Shown: piece by piece, positions 63,068 to 64,000 of the stretch
Layout of the letters: the number at the start of each line of letters is the position of its first letter
Numbering within the stretch: the first letter of the stretch is position 1
Assembly: GCF_023015695.1 (NCBI RefSeq)
Contig: NZ_JALKAS010000002.1
Span: forward strand, 516,501-580,500
Origin: Jannaschia sp. S6380
Lineage (GTDB): Bacteria > Pseudomonadota > Alphaproteobacteria > Rhodobacterales > Rhodobacteraceae
Direction of reading: 5' to 3'
DNA: 64,000 nt
Position numbers and translations under genes: made by a program
Notes under the pieces: generated by a model
What the model was told of the DNA's origin: nothing
The model's input: the letters and a program-made list of their open reading frames with translations, nothing else
Database searches by the model: none

Positions 63068-63997
63068 GTGATCCGGCTCCTCGCCTGGATCGGCCGGTAT
63101 GGGCGTCACTGCCTGATCGGGGGCCTCTGCGCCGGGCTGTTGTTGCCGGACCTGGCCGAGATGCTGCGCCCCTGGGTGGGACATCTGGTCGGTCTGTTGC
63201 TGTTCGTGACCGCGATCCGCGTCGGCGCGGGACGTGCCCTCGGTGCGTTGGACAGGCTGGCCCCCAGCATCGGCCGGGTTGTCGTCCTGCAAATTGTCGC
63301 GCCGCTTATGGCGGTCGCGATCTTCGCGCTGGCCGGCGTTTCGCAGTGGCCGCTTGCCCTGGCGATCTCGCTGATGCTGGCGGCGCCCTCGCTCACCGGC
63401 GCGCCGAACTTCGCCATCATGGTCGGGCGGGATCCGTCGCCCGGGATGCAGCTGCTGGTCCTGGGCACGGCACTGTTCCCGGTCACGGCCATGCCGGTTC
63501 TGCTGATCCTCGATCCCGCGGGGCAGGGCGCGGTCGGGGCGCTGCAACTCGCGGCGGGGTTGATGGGGGCGATCCTGCTGGCGGTGGGTCTGGGCTTCGC
63601 GGCCCGGCGCTTGCTGCCCCGGCTGGGCGCCCCCGACGCACAGGCCGCGCTGGACGGGGCCGCCGCCCTGTTGCTGGCCGTTGTCGTCGTCGGCCTGATG
63701 AGCGCGATCGGACCCCTGTTGCGAAGCGACCCGCTGCGGCTGGCCGGCTGGCTCGCCGTGGCGTTCGCCGTCAACCTGCTGCTCGTCGCCGGGGCCATGG
63801 CCGTCTGCCGCCGTGCCCGTCTCCGCGCGCCGGTCGCAACGGCGATCTACGCGGGGAACCGCAATATCGCGCTCTTCCTCATCGTGCTGCCGCCCGAGGT
63901 CGCGGCGCCCCTGATGATCTTCGTCGGTTGCTACCAAGTTCCGATGTACCTCACTCCGGTCCTGATCCAGCACCTCGACCGCCACATGGACGCGTGA
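63068..63997 (+). CDS. Bile acid:sodium symporter (BASS)-like permease
   Basis: 309 residues from the GTG at 63068, 2 bases after dctM. About ten hydrophobic helices. SLTGAPNFAIMVGRDPSPGMQLLVLGTALFP and a late AIYAGNRNIALFLIVLPPE segment (in part) resemble the two discontinuous helices of BASS/arsenite-permease-like proteins. Export or import of a metabolite is likely. The stop is close to the window end. Confidence 0.65.
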   Translation: MIRLLAWIGRYGRHCLIGGLCAGLLLPDLAEMLRPWVGHLVGLLLFVTAIRVGAGRALGALDRLAPSIGRVVVLQIVAPLMAVAIFALAGVSQWPLALAISLMLAAPSLTGAPNFAIMVGRDPSPGMQLLVLGTALFPVTAMPVLLILDPAGQGAVGALQLAAGLMGAILLAVGLGFAARRLLPRLGAPDAQAALDGAAALLLAVVVVGLMSAIGPLLRSDPLRLAGWLAVAFAVNLLLVAGAMAVCRRARLRAPVATAIYAGNRNIALFLIVLPPEVAAPLMIFVGCYQVPMYLTPVLIQHLDRHMDA

Positions 63998-64000
63998 CGG

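Overview
High-GC DNA from an alphaproteobacterium, most likely a Rhodobacterales (Rhodobacteraceae / Roseobacter-group) member. The evidence is the complex I operon interrupted by Rhodobacterales-type accessory genes, the nuo-birA-coaX-rnj order, an RpoE/ChrR singlet-oxygen module divergent from its target operon, and hemD next to a Mic60-like gene and hemY. Genes are densely packed and often share ATGA or GTGA stop/start overlaps. I see no insertion sequence, prophage, CRISPR array or rRNA.

Region by region. (1) 1-2073: the end of a probable leucine-catabolism operon (liuC-like crotonase) and a lipoprotein lytic transglycosylase. (2) 2084-24755: all fourteen nuo genes (A-N) plus about nine extra genes: a membrane paralogue of the NuoE tail, DUF5337, MAPEG, two DUF5333-like secreted proteins, two lipoproteins, a cysteine-free carboxymuconolactone-decarboxylase-fold protein, and two tiny ORFs (34 and 23 codons). 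birA, coaX and an RNase J follow, then a strong terminator. (3) 24767-28412 (minus): a lone NAD-type formate dehydrogenase alpha subunit and an SDR, the latter ending a five-gene overlapping operon that runs back to 32241. (4) 28405-33725: that operon (FAD oxidoreductase, DUF1365, MFS, DUF3833, SDR) faces rpoE-chrR. The shared intergenic region carries two matching divergent promoters, TGATCC-N18-TAGAG. The ChrR here lacks the three ligands of the HxxxCxxC zinc motif.

(5) 33736-49440: housekeeping and envelope genes: creA, a dienelactone hydrolase, an RluA-type synthase, a peroxiredoxin, rpmJ, tRNA-Val(GAC), N-formylglutamate amidohydrolase, dinB, an SPFH/NfeD pair flanked by small acidic-tailed membrane proteins, pyrF, an EVE-yciI-gpsA-tsaD operon, the hemD-mic60-hemY operon and tRNA-Thr(CGT). 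(6) 49933-63997: an accessory catabolic region: a polyamine-type ABC transporter, a ThDP enzyme, an enolase-superfamily enzyme, an Asp/Glu racemase-family enzyme, a GntR regulator with a candidate GTATAC operator, a D-amino-acid-dehydrogenase-like flavoenzyme that seems to start at ATC, a TRAP transporter and a BASS-like permease. The substrate of this pathway cannot be told from the sequence.

The most interesting leads are the zinc-motif-less ChrR with its paired promoters, the two micro-ORFs within the nuo operon, and the uncharacterised catabolic island.
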